64,000 nt of DNA from Bdellovibrio sp. CG22_combo_CG10-13_8_21_14_all_39_27 (GTDB lineage Bacteria > Bdellovibrionota > Bacteriovoracia > Bacteriovoracales > Bacteriovoracaceae): NCBI GenBank assembly GCA_002786715.1, contig PCTW01000010.1, positions 1 through 64,000 of the forward strand, given 5' to 3'. The position numbers and the translations under genes are program-made. This document shows, piece after piece, positions 1 to 8,342 of the stretch. Every line of letters starts with the position of its first letter. Position 1 is the stretch's first letter. The notes under the pieces were generated by a model. That model did not search any database, was not told where the DNA came from, and saw nothing but the letters and a program-made list of their open reading frames with translations.

Positions 1-199
1 AAGATCCTCAAATGCTTAAGAATCATCTCGACATCTATATTTCATATCACAATAATTATTTAATCTAATTTTTTCTCTTTTACTCTAGTGATTTTTTATA
101 GAAGTGAACACCACGATTGTAGTCCAGTTTATATATCTTTTGAAAACTTCGCTTGGGTGGCGTTAATCATTAACAATAATGAAATGAACATGTCACTGA

Positions 200-838
200 C
201 TAAGGTTGGCGTGAACAAGACAAGGCCGTCTTTTCCATCGCTATGGATGACGAGTTGTCGCGGTAATAAACTTGAAAGTATTTTTGAAAACAAGTTAGAC
301 CGGAACGCGTATTCCTGTTGATGATTGCTGCATTGTCGCGGGCTTTGGTTGCCGCAGGAGACGTACTCATGTCGCGATAATGTTTATCGAAAGCAAATTC
401 AATCAAATCAATTTTGCCAGCAATATCATATGTCGATTGTGATAGAGCGAGATCCATGGCCTGAGTTGAAGAGAGGTCTCTATAATGTTTAGAATATAAA
501 AATTGAGCAACATTAAAATCAGCGACATTGGCACAAAAGCGTTGAGCCCGATCGAGAGCATCACCATTGTTCATTTCTCGACTATAAATTTGAGTCGACC
601 AAGCAACACATTGTTTGTAGGTTTGGGGATCTGTTGGTGGGTTTGTTTGCCCTAATAATTGATAAGCTTCTTGCAGCTTTAAAATAGCTTGAGACAGATT
701 GGCCTGAGGGGCGCGGGTGATGTATGTTTCACTCTCAATTGCATTTGATAATGTCCGAAGCGCGTTGAGTTGATCTCCACGAGTTTGGGCAAAGAGTGAG
801 TGACTAGTGATTAAGGCCAATAGTATTAAGCTTTTCAT
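200..838 (-). CDS. Secreted protein with three HYRDxS-type repeats, function unknown
   Basis: I do not recognise a family. The start is placed at 838 rather than further upstream because the ATG there follows a good ribosome site (CTGGAGGGAT) and opens a Sec signal peptide (MKSLILLALITSHSLFAQ). That gives 212 residues. The C-terminal half contains three degenerate repeats about 33-36 residues apart, each centred on a YRD-S/N-S core followed by spaced alanines: YSKHYRDLSSTQA, FDKHYRDMSTSPA and VYYRDNSSSIA. The regular spacing suggests stacked alpha-helical repeats. It is divergent from the transporter gene at 932, with 93 bases between the starts. The mature protein is predicted to be periplasmic or exported. 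Confidence 0.75.
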   Translation of the reverse strand: MKSLILLALITSHSLFAQTRGDQLNALRTLSNAIESETYITRAPQANLSQAILKLQEAYQLLGQTNPPTDPQTYKQCVAWSTQIYSREMNNGDALDRAQRFCANVADFNVAQFLYSKHYRDLSSTQAMDLALSQSTYDIAGKIDLIEFAFDKHYRDMSTSPAATKARDNAAIINRNTRSGLTCFQKYFQVYYRDNSSSIAMEKTALSCSRQP

Positions 839-931
839 TGATCCCTCCAGAAATTCTATTGTCTCTAGGGTTTCAAAGTGTTTACAGAATGGCAATATTG
901 ACTCACTGAGCCGCACATCACGAGGAGGTCT

Positions 932-2245
932 ATGATTCACGATACATCCTATTCTTTCAAAAAAATGTCTACTCAGTTGATGACATTGGTCGAATCAAAG
1001 CTTTGGGCCAAGGTTATGCTGGGAATGATTTTAGGGATTATCATCGGCACGCTCTTTTCATCAACGGGACCCTTTCCTGAACTGGTAAAGGATCATTCCA
1101 ACTTTATTGAAGTCCTGATGAATTGGTTGGCCTTTCCCGCCAAGTTTTTTTTAAAACTGGTACAAATGGTCATTATACCCCTCATTTTTGCCAGCATAAT
1201 AAGAGGGCTCGCGGCAACAACAGATCTTACTCAAATGAAAAAATTGGGTGGAAAATTCGCTCTTTTCGTCATCTTTAATTCTACTTTTGCGGCCTTGATT
1301 GGAATTTTTGTTTGCTCTTTGATTGAACCAGGCGCAGGTCTCTCTCTTAAAGGTGCTGTTTCAACTTTTAATACCTCTGATCAAGCTCCACTGATTAATC
1401 TGAATCCTGAAATCTTTTTAAATTTTCTACCGGTGAATCCTTTGTTTGCTTTAGTACAAGGTCAAATGCTTGATGTGGTTATCCTTTCAATTATTGGTGG
1501 AATGGCCCTGGTCTCTTTAAAGAAAGAACAAATAAAAATAGCAATGGATGGTCTTGAAATCCTGCAAGAAGTTTGCATGACGATAATTACTTGGGCGATG
1601 AAACTCGCTCCCTACGCTGTCTTCGGTATGCTTTTTCAGGTGACATCAAGTACGGGCATGAAAGCTTTATTCAGTATGGGTCGTTATATCATCGCTAGCT
1701 TTACAGGTTTTGGGCTCGTTATCCTTTTTTATCTTTTACTGATCATGATTTTTAAACGTATTTCTCCTCTTACTTTTCTAAAAAAAATGGGTACACCGCT
1801 TTTATTGGCCTTTTCTACTTCATCAAGTGCAGCAGCAATGCCTGTGACGATGAAAACGGCTGAAGAAGAACTTAATATCGATGAGATTTCCTCTCGCTTT
1901 CTTATTCCTTTGGGAGCAACAGTTAACATGGCGGGGACAGCTATCTGGCAAACCTCCGCGGTTATTTTTATCGGTCAAGCTTATGATATGCATTTGAATT
2001 TTGCACAGCTATCAATTGTGGTCGGAACCTCAATTGCGAGCTCAATTGGTTCTCCTGGAGTTCCTGGTGTGGGAATTGGTATTCTCTCCGCCGTCTTATT
2101 AAAAATTGGTATCCCGGTTGAAGGGATAAGTCTTATTTTAGGTGTTGATCGATTGATCGACATGGGCTGTACTGTAGTGAATGTGGCGGGAGATCTTACT
2201 GCTGTTAAGCTCTTTGGAATGCAAAAGACTCATTTTGTGAAATGA
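932..2245 (+). CDS. DAACS-family cation:amino-acid symporter, probably neutral-amino-acid type
   Basis: A 437-residue inner-membrane transporter of the dicarboxylate/amino acid:cation symporter (GltP/DctA/EAAT) family. Diagnostic segments are present in order: the serine-rich hairpin STSSSAAAMPVT, the TM7 motif NMAGT (residues 332-336), the second hairpin SIGSPGVPG and the TM8 motif DMGCTVVNVAGD near the C-terminus. Two substitutions stand out against well-studied members. The TM8 arginine that binds the side-chain carboxylate of glutamate or aspartate (Arg397 in GltPh) is Cys413 here, as in mammalian ASCT2. The TM7 NMDGT aspartate (Asp312 in GltPh), part of a sodium site, is Ala334. A neutral substrate such as serine, alanine or cysteine is therefore more likely than glutamate; this is inference. 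The start follows GAGGAGGTCT. Confidence 0.93.
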   Translation: MIHDTSYSFKKMSTQLMTLVESKLWAKVMLGMILGIIIGTLFSSTGPFPELVKDHSNFIEVLMNWLAFPAKFFLKLVQMVIIPLIFASIIRGLAATTDLTQMKKLGGKFALFVIFNSTFAALIGIFVCSLIEPGAGLSLKGAVSTFNTSDQAPLINLNPEIFLNFLPVNPLFALVQGQMLDVVILSIIGGMALVSLKKEQIKIAMDGLEILQEVCMTIITWAMKLAPYAVFGMLFQVTSSTGMKALFSMGRYIIASFTGFGLVILFYLLLIMIFKRISPLTFLKKMGTPLLLAFSTSSSAAAMPVTMKTAEEELNIDEISSRFLIPLGATVNMAGTAIWQTSAVIFIGQAYDMHLNFAQLSIVVGTSIASSIGSPGVPGVGIGILSAVLLKIGIPVEGISLILGVDRLIDMGCTVVNVAGDLTAVKLFGMQKTHFVK

Positions 2246-2311
2246 CATAAATCAGGTTTTATCCGCATTATCATTGTTAATCTCATTTTGTTTAAAGAAG
2301 GAACTTTTCAT

Positions 2312-4621
2312 ATGATTTCATCGTTTTTAGAACTGCAAAAAGAGCAAACCTATGTGGGCTCTAAAGCTTATGTCTTGGCCATGATGTCACAGGCTGGACT
2401 ACCTGTTCCGGCCGGAATGATTTTATCACACTTGCCAGAATCTGATCAGGATTGGAATCGCATTAAAACTTGGTGGGCCGAACAAAAGCAAGCTCCGCTC
2501 GCGGTTCGTTCCTCCGCTTTTGGTGAAGATTCGGAAGAGATGAGTTTTGCCGGCCAGAATCAAACTTTTTTAAACGTTAAAACTTTCGAAGATTTGAAGA
2601 AGGCCATCATCGCTTGTTTTAAGTCGGTTGATCGCGAAGCTTCGCAAAGCTATCGCCAATTTTTTATGGGCGAAAAGGCTGATGTTCCAATGAACGTCGT
2701 TTTGCAAGTCATGGTCAATGCCCAATATGCTGGAGTTTATTTCACTGTCAATCCAACCAAGGCTGAAGACGGTGCCGTGCTTGAATACATTGAAGGCTTA
2801 GGTGAAGCCTTAGTCTCAGGTCAAGTTAATCCTTTTAGAGTGTTTAAAAAGAAAAGTGAGTCAGATGGCCCAGTTGGTAGAAGTCTCATCGATCAAGTCT
2901 TTAACATGGCCGAAATCGTAGAAAATGAACTCGAGCAAAAAATAGATATGGAGTGGGCCATTGATCATGAGTCCCATGTCTTTTTATTACAAGCTCGTCC
3001 TATTACTTCCGCTCGATCAGAAACTAAACAATTGCAACTTTTGGCCGCTGAATTAGAACGTATTGAAAAAAACTTTTCCGTTGATACCTGGTGGGATGGA
3101 CAAACCTTTGCCGAATGGACAGGTCAACCAACAAGATTAACTTATGATGTATGGAAACGAGCATTTGCACCAGGAGGTGCCTTTGACGACTCTCTTCATG
3201 AACTTGGTTATTTAGGTTTTTCAGAGAGAAAATTCTCACCTCATGAATCTATTCTCGATCGTTTGTTTGGACGAGCCTACGTCAATATGTCAAAAATGGT
3301 TCCCCTTTATTTTGGACCTATTCCTTATGAAATAAATCCTTATCCTCGTCCGCATCTTAAATTTTACTGGAGCAAGATTTCTTCCGTTGGAATTATGCGT
3401 ACTCCTGCAAGTCTTTGGCGCATGCTTAAAGTTGGTTGGAATATGTCCGCTAACCGTCGCGCTTGGATTGAAAAATCTCGCAAAGAGCTCACTGATTTTA
3501 AACATAAAATGCAACGACCTCAGAATGGTGAAATGTATTCACAATGGAAGACCGAAGATGTGGTTAATCTTTGGCAGAAGGAAATTTATAATTTTTCCAA
3601 GCTAAGTCTTAAATGGCCTTTAGTTTTAGTTGTTTTAGTAGAAGCGACACATCAATCTTTGAGAGCAATTTTAAAAAGCATCGTAGGGGAGAGTAAGGTC
3701 GAAGACTATATGCAACGTTGGATTGGAGCTGGACTTCAAACGGCCACTTACGAAATGAACCGTTACTTTTCACGAGCTCAAGAAGAACCACTCAAACGAG
3801 ATTTTTTCTTTTCACGTTTTGGTCACAGAGGACCTGGTGAACTTGAACTTTCTCACCCTCGATGGGAAGAGCTCGGGGATAGTGCTTTTGGACCGCCAAG
3901 ATCAACTTCGACTATTGCTCATACTGACATCAATATTGAGGAGGAAATCCATCAGCTTAAATCTTTTAAAGATTCAGTCGTTCTTGAAGAGTGGAAGCTT
4001 CTTAAAGAACTTCTTGAGTTGCGCGAGCAATGGAAAATGGAAATTCTTCGCCCTTATGCTCATATACGCTACACGACATTAGAACTTGGAAAGCGTTTAG
4101 AAATTGGAACGGATATTTTTCATTTGGGAGTTGAGGAAATTGAAGATTTAATTTCCGGCGCTCGCGATTTAAAAACGACAAAACAAATTATTCGAAATCG
4201 TAAAGAAGAGAATGAAGCTTATCGTGGTATTTATCTCCCTGATGTTTTACTTCATCGAGAACTTGAAAAACATCTAAAAGATGATGATCAGTCGACAATG
4301 AAGATGCGAGGAATTGCATTGAGTAATGGCATGGTAAAAGGGCAAGTCCGTGTCGTTAATGATCCTTCAGAAGTGGATTTTGCGACTTGGCCTGAAGATG
4401 CCATCCTTGTGGCTCCAGCTACTGACCCTGGTTGGACCGCATTACTGACCCGATCGCGGGGAGTAATCGTGGAAAGAGGAGGAGTTCTTAGTCATTGTGC
4501 TATTGTTGCCAGAGAGATGGGACTACCTGCAATTAATTTACCTAGAGCAACTCAATATTTTAAAAATGGTGATCGTGTTTGGATTGATGGCCACCATGGG
4601 AGTGTTAAATATGACAACTGA
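2312..4621 (+). CDS. PEP synthase / rifampicin phosphotransferase-like dikinase
   Basis: A 769-residue enzyme of the PEP-synthase/pyruvate-phosphate-dikinase superfamily. The N-terminal 240 residues form the PPDK-type ATP-grasp domain: GSKAYVLAMMSQAGLPVPAG, then AVRSSAFGEDS with SFAGQ, and LLQARPIT at its end. The C-terminus is the mobile phosphohistidine domain, with the motif GGVLSHCAIVARE and His728 as predicted phospho-carrier. About 400 residues of unrecognised sequence lie between them, and the C-terminal PEP/pyruvate-binding barrel is absent. This order (ATP-grasp, large middle, His domain) is that of rifampicin phosphotransferase rather than true PEP synthase, so the acceptor may be a small molecule bound by the middle region. 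ATG at 2312, preceded by AAGAAGGA, is preferred to the upstream TTG at 2288. It overlaps the next gene by 11 bases. Confidence 0.85.
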   Translation: MISSFLELQKEQTYVGSKAYVLAMMSQAGLPVPAGMILSHLPESDQDWNRIKTWWAEQKQAPLAVRSSAFGEDSEEMSFAGQNQTFLNVKTFEDLKKAIIACFKSVDREASQSYRQFFMGEKADVPMNVVLQVMVNAQYAGVYFTVNPTKAEDGAVLEYIEGLGEALVSGQVNPFRVFKKKSESDGPVGRSLIDQVFNMAEIVENELEQKIDMEWAIDHESHVFLLQARPITSARSETKQLQLLAAELERIEKNFSVDTWWDGQTFAEWTGQPTRLTYDVWKRAFAPGGAFDDSLHELGYLGFSERKFSPHESILDRLFGRAYVNMSKMVPLYFGPIPYEINPYPRPHLKFYWSKISSVGIMRTPASLWRMLKVGWNMSANRRAWIEKSRKELTDFKHKMQRPQNGEMYSQWKTEDVVNLWQKEIYNFSKLSLKWPLVLVVLVEATHQSLRAILKSIVGESKVEDYMQRWIGAGLQTATYEMNRYFSRAQEEPLKRDFFFSRFGHRGPGELELSHPRWEELGDSAFGPPRSTSTIAHTDINIEEEIHQLKSFKDSVVLEEWKLLKELLELREQWKMEILRPYAHIRYTTLELGKRLEIGTDIFHLGVEEIEDLISGARDLKTTKQIIRNRKEENEAYRGIYLPDVLLHRELEKHLKDDDQSTMKMRGIALSNGMVKGQVRVVNDPSEVDFATWPEDAILVAPATDPGWTALLTRSRGVIVERGGVLSHCAIVAREMGLPAINLPRATQYFKNGDRVWIDGHHGSVKYDN

Positions 4622-6074
4622 ATTCGTTCCAATGATTATACCAACTGTAATGATTCCATTGACCCTTGTGAGTGTAGGGATTTCTGTTGTGGCGAGTTTT
4701 ATCGCGGGTTTATTTGGAATTAAGCTTAAAATGGAAGGGCCTAAGAAACTTCTTGAAGTTCTTTTAAAACCAAGAGTTCTCGCAACCGCCTTTTTGTTAA
4801 ATGCTGTCATCATGGGTGGTATCTATCTAAATAAATACTGGAAAAATTATCCTCGTCTTCTTTCGACTATTGAAAAGGAAATGGCCGTTCGTTCTCAAAC
4901 TTCTGACATCGCTTATGAAGACGTCCCTACTAATCAAGCCTTTTTTAAGTCGATCAAGTCTAGCGCGCAAGCTCCTGATGGCGTCGAACAGGTCTGGAGA
5001 ATTGATACAGGTTCAGGTTCATTTCGACCTGCTATAGCTTCAAATGGTCGTCTTTTCTCTGGAAACAAGGAAGGAATTATCAGTGAAATTGAATTGGATA
5101 GTGGTAAAGTTGTTCGTACTTTTTACACTGGAACAATGGTTTCTCCACGTTTAACTCTCTGGAAAAATCAACTTTACGTTGGAGAGGGAACTCATGATAC
5201 ACATCATGCACGTGTTTATCGTTTCGATCTCAAAGAGGGGAAACTTGTAAATAACTTTCAAACAAAAGGTCATACCGAAGGCCAAGCCATTGTAGGTACT
5301 TTTGAAAATGAAGAAACTCTTTTCATTGTCTCAGGTGCTGATGGTCTCCATGCTGTCGATCCAACGACTCTTGCAGTTAAGTGGGAGGTCAATCCTGGGC
5401 ATATGGATGCGGCCGTGGTGGTTGATGAGAAGGGGTATGTCTTTTTGGGTACAGGTCGTGAAAAGGGAGATGACTCGAAAAATAAAACCTATGCTGCCGC
5501 TTTAGAGTTCAAAACAGGTAAGGAAATTTGGAAACATGAATTACCTGCTTCGAGTTGGATGAGACCTGTGCTTGCTGGGAATCATATTTGTTATGTGACC
5601 GGTGAAATTTATTTTCCTAGTGAGCGTGGTCATATCGTCTGTTTTGATCGTCAAAGCGGTGAGCCTACGGCCGGAATTCATACTCTTCAGCCTTTGGCAT
5701 CTACTCCTAAAGTGGTTGATAGCTCCATCATTTACACTTCGATAAAAGGTTTAGTCTGCCGTTTTGAAATTACTTCTCGTCGCAATCTTTGGTGTTTCGA
5801 TGCAGGTACAAAGGGAATCTCATTTGCTGGCGCTAGCTATGATGAAAAACTGCATGTCGTTTTATATCCTTCGGTGAGTAAGGGGCTTTACGTTCTAGAT
5901 GCTAACAATGGGAATGTTCTTTTGAATTGGAATCCAAGTGATGCTGAAGGACCATGGAAGAAAACATATTCAGATGTTTCAGTTGTTGGAGATCTATGGA
6001 TCATTGCTGATTATGACAGAAGCATTCGAGCGCTGAGAGCGAAATTTCTCCCAAGAACGGCGTATCACAAATAA
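4611..6074 (+). CDS. Membrane-anchored PQQ/WD-like beta-propeller protein
   Basis: This 487-residue protein starts at ATG 4611, inside the end of the dikinase gene and after GGGAG, so the two are probably translationally coupled. The N-terminus carries two hydrophobic segments, one near residues 6-33 and a second near 50-70. The rest is a soluble domain built from PQQ-type beta-propeller blades: repeated units such as VWRIDTGSGSFRPAIASNG, ELDSGKVVRTFYTG, RFDLKEGKLV and GKEIWKHELPASSWMRPVLA, each with the xxxxG(K/E)xxW/F style edge. Such propellers usually act as scaffolds (BamB-like) or quinoprotein enzymes; no quinone-binding residues can be assigned by eye. Its 3' end overlaps the convergent rhomboid gene by 81 bases. 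The role is unknown; the coupling suggests a link with the dikinase. Confidence 0.82.
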   Translation: MTTEFVPMIIPTVMIPLTLVSVGISVVASFIAGLFGIKLKMEGPKKLLEVLLKPRVLATAFLLNAVIMGGIYLNKYWKNYPRLLSTIEKEMAVRSQTSDIAYEDVPTNQAFFKSIKSSAQAPDGVEQVWRIDTGSGSFRPAIASNGRLFSGNKEGIISEIELDSGKVVRTFYTGTMVSPRLTLWKNQLYVGEGTHDTHHARVYRFDLKEGKLVNNFQTKGHTEGQAIVGTFENEETLFIVSGADGLHAVDPTTLAVKWEVNPGHMDAAVVVDEKGYVFLGTGREKGDDSKNKTYAAALEFKTGKEIWKHELPASSWMRPVLAGNHICYVTGEIYFPSERGHIVCFDRQSGEPTAGIHTLQPLASTPKVVDSSIIYTSIKGLVCRFEITSRRNLWCFDAGTKGISFAGASYDEKLHVVLYPSVSKGLYVLDANNGNVLLNWNPSDAEGPWKKTYSDVSVVGDLWIIADYDRSIRALRAKFLPRTAYHK

Positions 6075-6605
6075 CTCTACACCTACTAAATAGCCAATAA
6101 CGTGGGCAAGCAAGGTCAAGTTATCTTGGCCTTGCCATTTTCCAATGGCGATGATGCTTAAAGCAAAAAATGTCAAAAAGAGATTTTTTTTACTTAAAGC
6201 GAAGTATCCATATAAACCTAAGACCACATGACTTAATCCAAGAAAGAATTTTCCTTCAAGGTTGATCCAATGATTAGAGACTATGAGTAAAAGAAGGGAT
6301 TGGACATGAATCATGATGAAAAGTAGTGAAAGTATTTTAGGTCCATAGCTACGCTCTATAACCATTGAGATTGGAATAAATAAGAAAAAATTCATCAGCA
6401 GATGGCCGGTGTTCAAGTGGAGAAAGGGCGAAACGATAAGCGATAAACTGATGAGATTTTTAAAGCTCTCTGGGCTAAAGGAGAGCCAGCCCAAGGCACT
6501 TCCTTGGACACCATATAAAGAAGTATCAAGTGCTCCTATTCCATAAGTGACGAAGAGACAGCAAAAAAGAAGAAATAGAGTTAGAAAAGGTTTCGTTTGC
6601 TTCAC
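5994..6605 (-). CDS. Rhomboid-family intramembrane serine protease
   Basis: A 203-residue polytopic membrane protein with about six hydrophobic segments and the complete rhomboid signature. His63 and His68 followed by Asn72 lie in FLHLNTGHLLMN. An ER pair follows in VIERSYG. The predicted nucleophile Ser125 is in FLGLSHVVLGLYGY, and the dyad His168 is in LLAHVIGYLVG. The residue after the serine is His instead of the usual Gly (GxSG becomes GLSH), so the oxyanion region may differ; rhombosortase-like proteins are an alternative assignment. Rhomboids cut transmembrane helices of membrane proteins. The ATG overlaps the stop of the upstream lipoprotein gene by four bases (ATGA), indicating an operon. 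It converges with the beta-propeller gene and overlaps it by 81 bases. Confidence 0.82.
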   Translation of the reverse strand: MKQTKPFLTLFLLFCCLFVTYGIGALDTSLYGVQGSALGWLSFSPESFKNLISLSLIVSPFLHLNTGHLLMNFFLFIPISMVIERSYGPKILSLLFIMIHVQSLLLLIVSNHWINLEGKFFLGLSHVVLGLYGYFALSKKNLFLTFFALSIIAIGKWQGQDNLTLLAHVIGYLVGVELFVIRRSWEKFRSQRSNASVIISNDP

Positions 6606-7816
6606 TCGAAATCAAATCCTACCCAAAGTGGGAAATGGTCACTGGCACGTTTTAAAGTGGCATACCATGTTGAGACGGAATCAAAGCAGGTGAGATTTTT
6701 CTTTTTATCGAAATAGGAAACGATTTCTCGTTCTTTTGGTAATTTGCCTGCTAATTGAACAGGGATTGTAGGATCACATCCCAAAAAGAGTCGTTCATCA
6801 GATGGAGTAATCATCTCACTATCGACTACTTTTAATCCAGAGTAAAAAACATAATCTAATCTTAATTTAAATGGGTTTGGTGCAAATCCATCACTCTCAT
6901 AGCTATAGGTTCGACTTGGAAAAGCAGATTTTAATTTTGCTTGCATGCGACGAATGACTTCGGAACCGGGATTTTCTTTGTTCTGAAAGTCTGTATTAAA
7001 ATCGCCAACAGCAATAAATTTATCACTCGCTCTTAATGGAGCAATCCCTTTAAGTTTGACTTTGATATCCGTCGATCCCGTCAAGTACCATTCGAGAAAT
7101 CGTAATTGGTCGCCATTGCGAACATAGTTGGGAGATTTTTTATTGCCAAAATGAAAGGCCGGTACTGTATGACAAGTAATAATATGGACTTCAGTTCCTT
7201 CGACGTTGATAACTGTATCGGTAAAGTTTTTATCAAATAATGGCATATTGCGATTGAGCGCCTTATCTCCTCCTGTATATTGAGAAGGATTGCTCTTAGG
7301 ATTAAATTCGCGCCACTTAATACTGTTATTTTGGATGGTTCGAACAACTGGAAATCGAGAGGCCAAGGCCGTTGAGTATTGTGCTGGAAATAGACCAAAG
7401 CTCTCTTGATCAGCAAGCTTGTAGGATTCTTTATCCTCAAAATTTGCCGCATATTGGCCATTGCTTTTTTTGCTGGCTTTAAAACCAGTGTTCGCTGGAT
7501 AAAAGCTCATGGTGAATTGTTTAGAGTCTTGGCCTAGGCGATGGAGGAGTTGTCTTAAATTATCACCAGTACTTTGAAATAGGTTATTAGGAACATTAGG
7601 ATAATCGTATTGCATTTCATTTACAGATAACAGGTCATAAGAATAATGACTCAATACTTCAGAGACTGCTTGAACTTGAGGATGATTTGAATCTCTTAAT
7701 TTTTGTGAATCTAATTCTTTAATATTGTAGTGAAAGAGCTTTATCTTGCCTGAATCTTTCATTTTATGGGTTGAACAACTTGAGAGGATAAGAAGAGTCG
7801 CGATCAATTTTTTCAT
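6602..7816 (-). CDS. Lipoprotein of the endonuclease/exonuclease/phosphatase fold
   Basis: A 404-residue protein with a lipoprotein signal peptide (MKKLIATLLILSSC, predicted lipidated Cys14). The mature part has the EEP fold shared by DNase I, exonuclease III and sphingomyelinases. Visible family marks are HYNIKEL and SVNEMQYD near the N-terminus (the metal-binding Asn and Glu), ITCHTVPAFH in the middle, VGDFNTDF (Asp and Asn of the active site) and SDHFPLWVGF at the C-terminus (catalytic Asp-His). The catalytic set therefore looks intact. An envelope-anchored enzyme of this type could be a nuclease or a phosphodiesterase acting on lipids or sugars; the sequence alone does not decide. It overlaps the rhomboid gene by four bases. 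Confidence 0.85.
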   Translation of the reverse strand: MKKLIATLLILSSCSTHKMKDSGKIKLFHYNIKELDSQKLRDSNHPQVQAVSEVLSHYSYDLLSVNEMQYDYPNVPNNLFQSTGDNLRQLLHRLGQDSKQFTMSFYPANTGFKASKKSNGQYAANFEDKESYKLADQESFGLFPAQYSTALASRFPVVRTIQNNSIKWREFNPKSNPSQYTGGDKALNRNMPLFDKNFTDTVINVEGTEVHIITCHTVPAFHFGNKKSPNYVRNGDQLRFLEWYLTGSTDIKVKLKGIAPLRASDKFIAVGDFNTDFQNKENPGSEVIRRMQAKLKSAFPSRTYSYESDGFAPNPFKLRLDYVFYSGLKVVDSEMITPSDERLFLGCDPTIPVQLAGKLPKEREIVSYFDKKKNLTCFDSVSTWYATLKRASDHFPLWVGFDFE

Positions 7817-7823
7817 GCTTAAC

Positions 7824-8342
7824 TCAGTATTTTAGAGGTTCAATATAAGAAGGAGAATAATGAAAATTTGGAACTTGATCAAGGTGGGCTATGGCAAAAT
7901 AATGACATTCCTCTTGGCATTTTATCACGGAAGTCAGGGCCATCCTGTAAGGGGGGGGACCGAGAAGCTTTTCTATCTCTACTAAGGGGATCTCAAATCC
8001 CATGCCTTTATGAACACTTTTTAAATTTTGCCATTCCGGCTGCTTCATATTCTTTTTGCGATAGCTCTCAAAAAGATAGGCATTCCACGCTCCATTTCTA
8101 GGTGAAAAATTAATCTCTAAGTATTGTTTAGTTGATGGCTGATAGATAAAAGCTTCAAGACAAGTTTCTTTCCAAAGTTCATCTTGTCGAGAACCTGGTT
8201 CAAATTGCGGGTATACTATTTTCCGTTTAGGATCTTTAAATTTAAAATGACACAACAAATGTCCGTGACCGGTTTTGAACCGGCCACGAACTTTTATATC
8301 GGGAACGAACTTATTGGAAATGAGCTCAAGATCTTTTTTCAA
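7824..8342 (-). CDS. DOMON-like domain protein
   Basis: A 172-residue soluble protein matching the DOMON-like (carbohydrate-binding family 9-related) group. Typical blocks are LWKETCLEAFI, YLEINFSPRNGAWNAYLFESYR, a central ALTSVIKC strand, and AHLDQVPNFHYSPSY at the C-terminus. These domains are beta-sandwiches that bind sugars or haem; no specific ligand can be assigned. No signal peptide is visible. The start codon is TTG (8342), because no ATG lies near the beginning of the conserved region; a modest AAAGAG precedes it. The start overlaps the end of the slipin gene by 17 bases, which suggests co-transcription. Its stop lies seven bases before the start of the EEP lipoprotein gene. Confidence 0.75.
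   Translation of the reverse strand: MKKDLELISNKFVPDIKVRGRFKTGHGHLLCHFKFKDPKRKIVYPQFEPGSRQDELWKETCLEAFIYQPSTKQYLEINFSPRNGAWNAYLFESYRKKNMKQPEWQNLKSVHKGMGFEIPLVEIEKLLGPPPYRMALTSVIKCQEECHYFAIAHLDQVPNFHYSPSYIEPLKY

Noticed and set aside
88-321. A 77-residue open frame starting with GTG at the left edge.
   Set aside because: It overlaps the end of the secreted-protein gene on the other strand, has no ribosome site and no protein-like composition; 1-199 otherwise holds nothing I can support.
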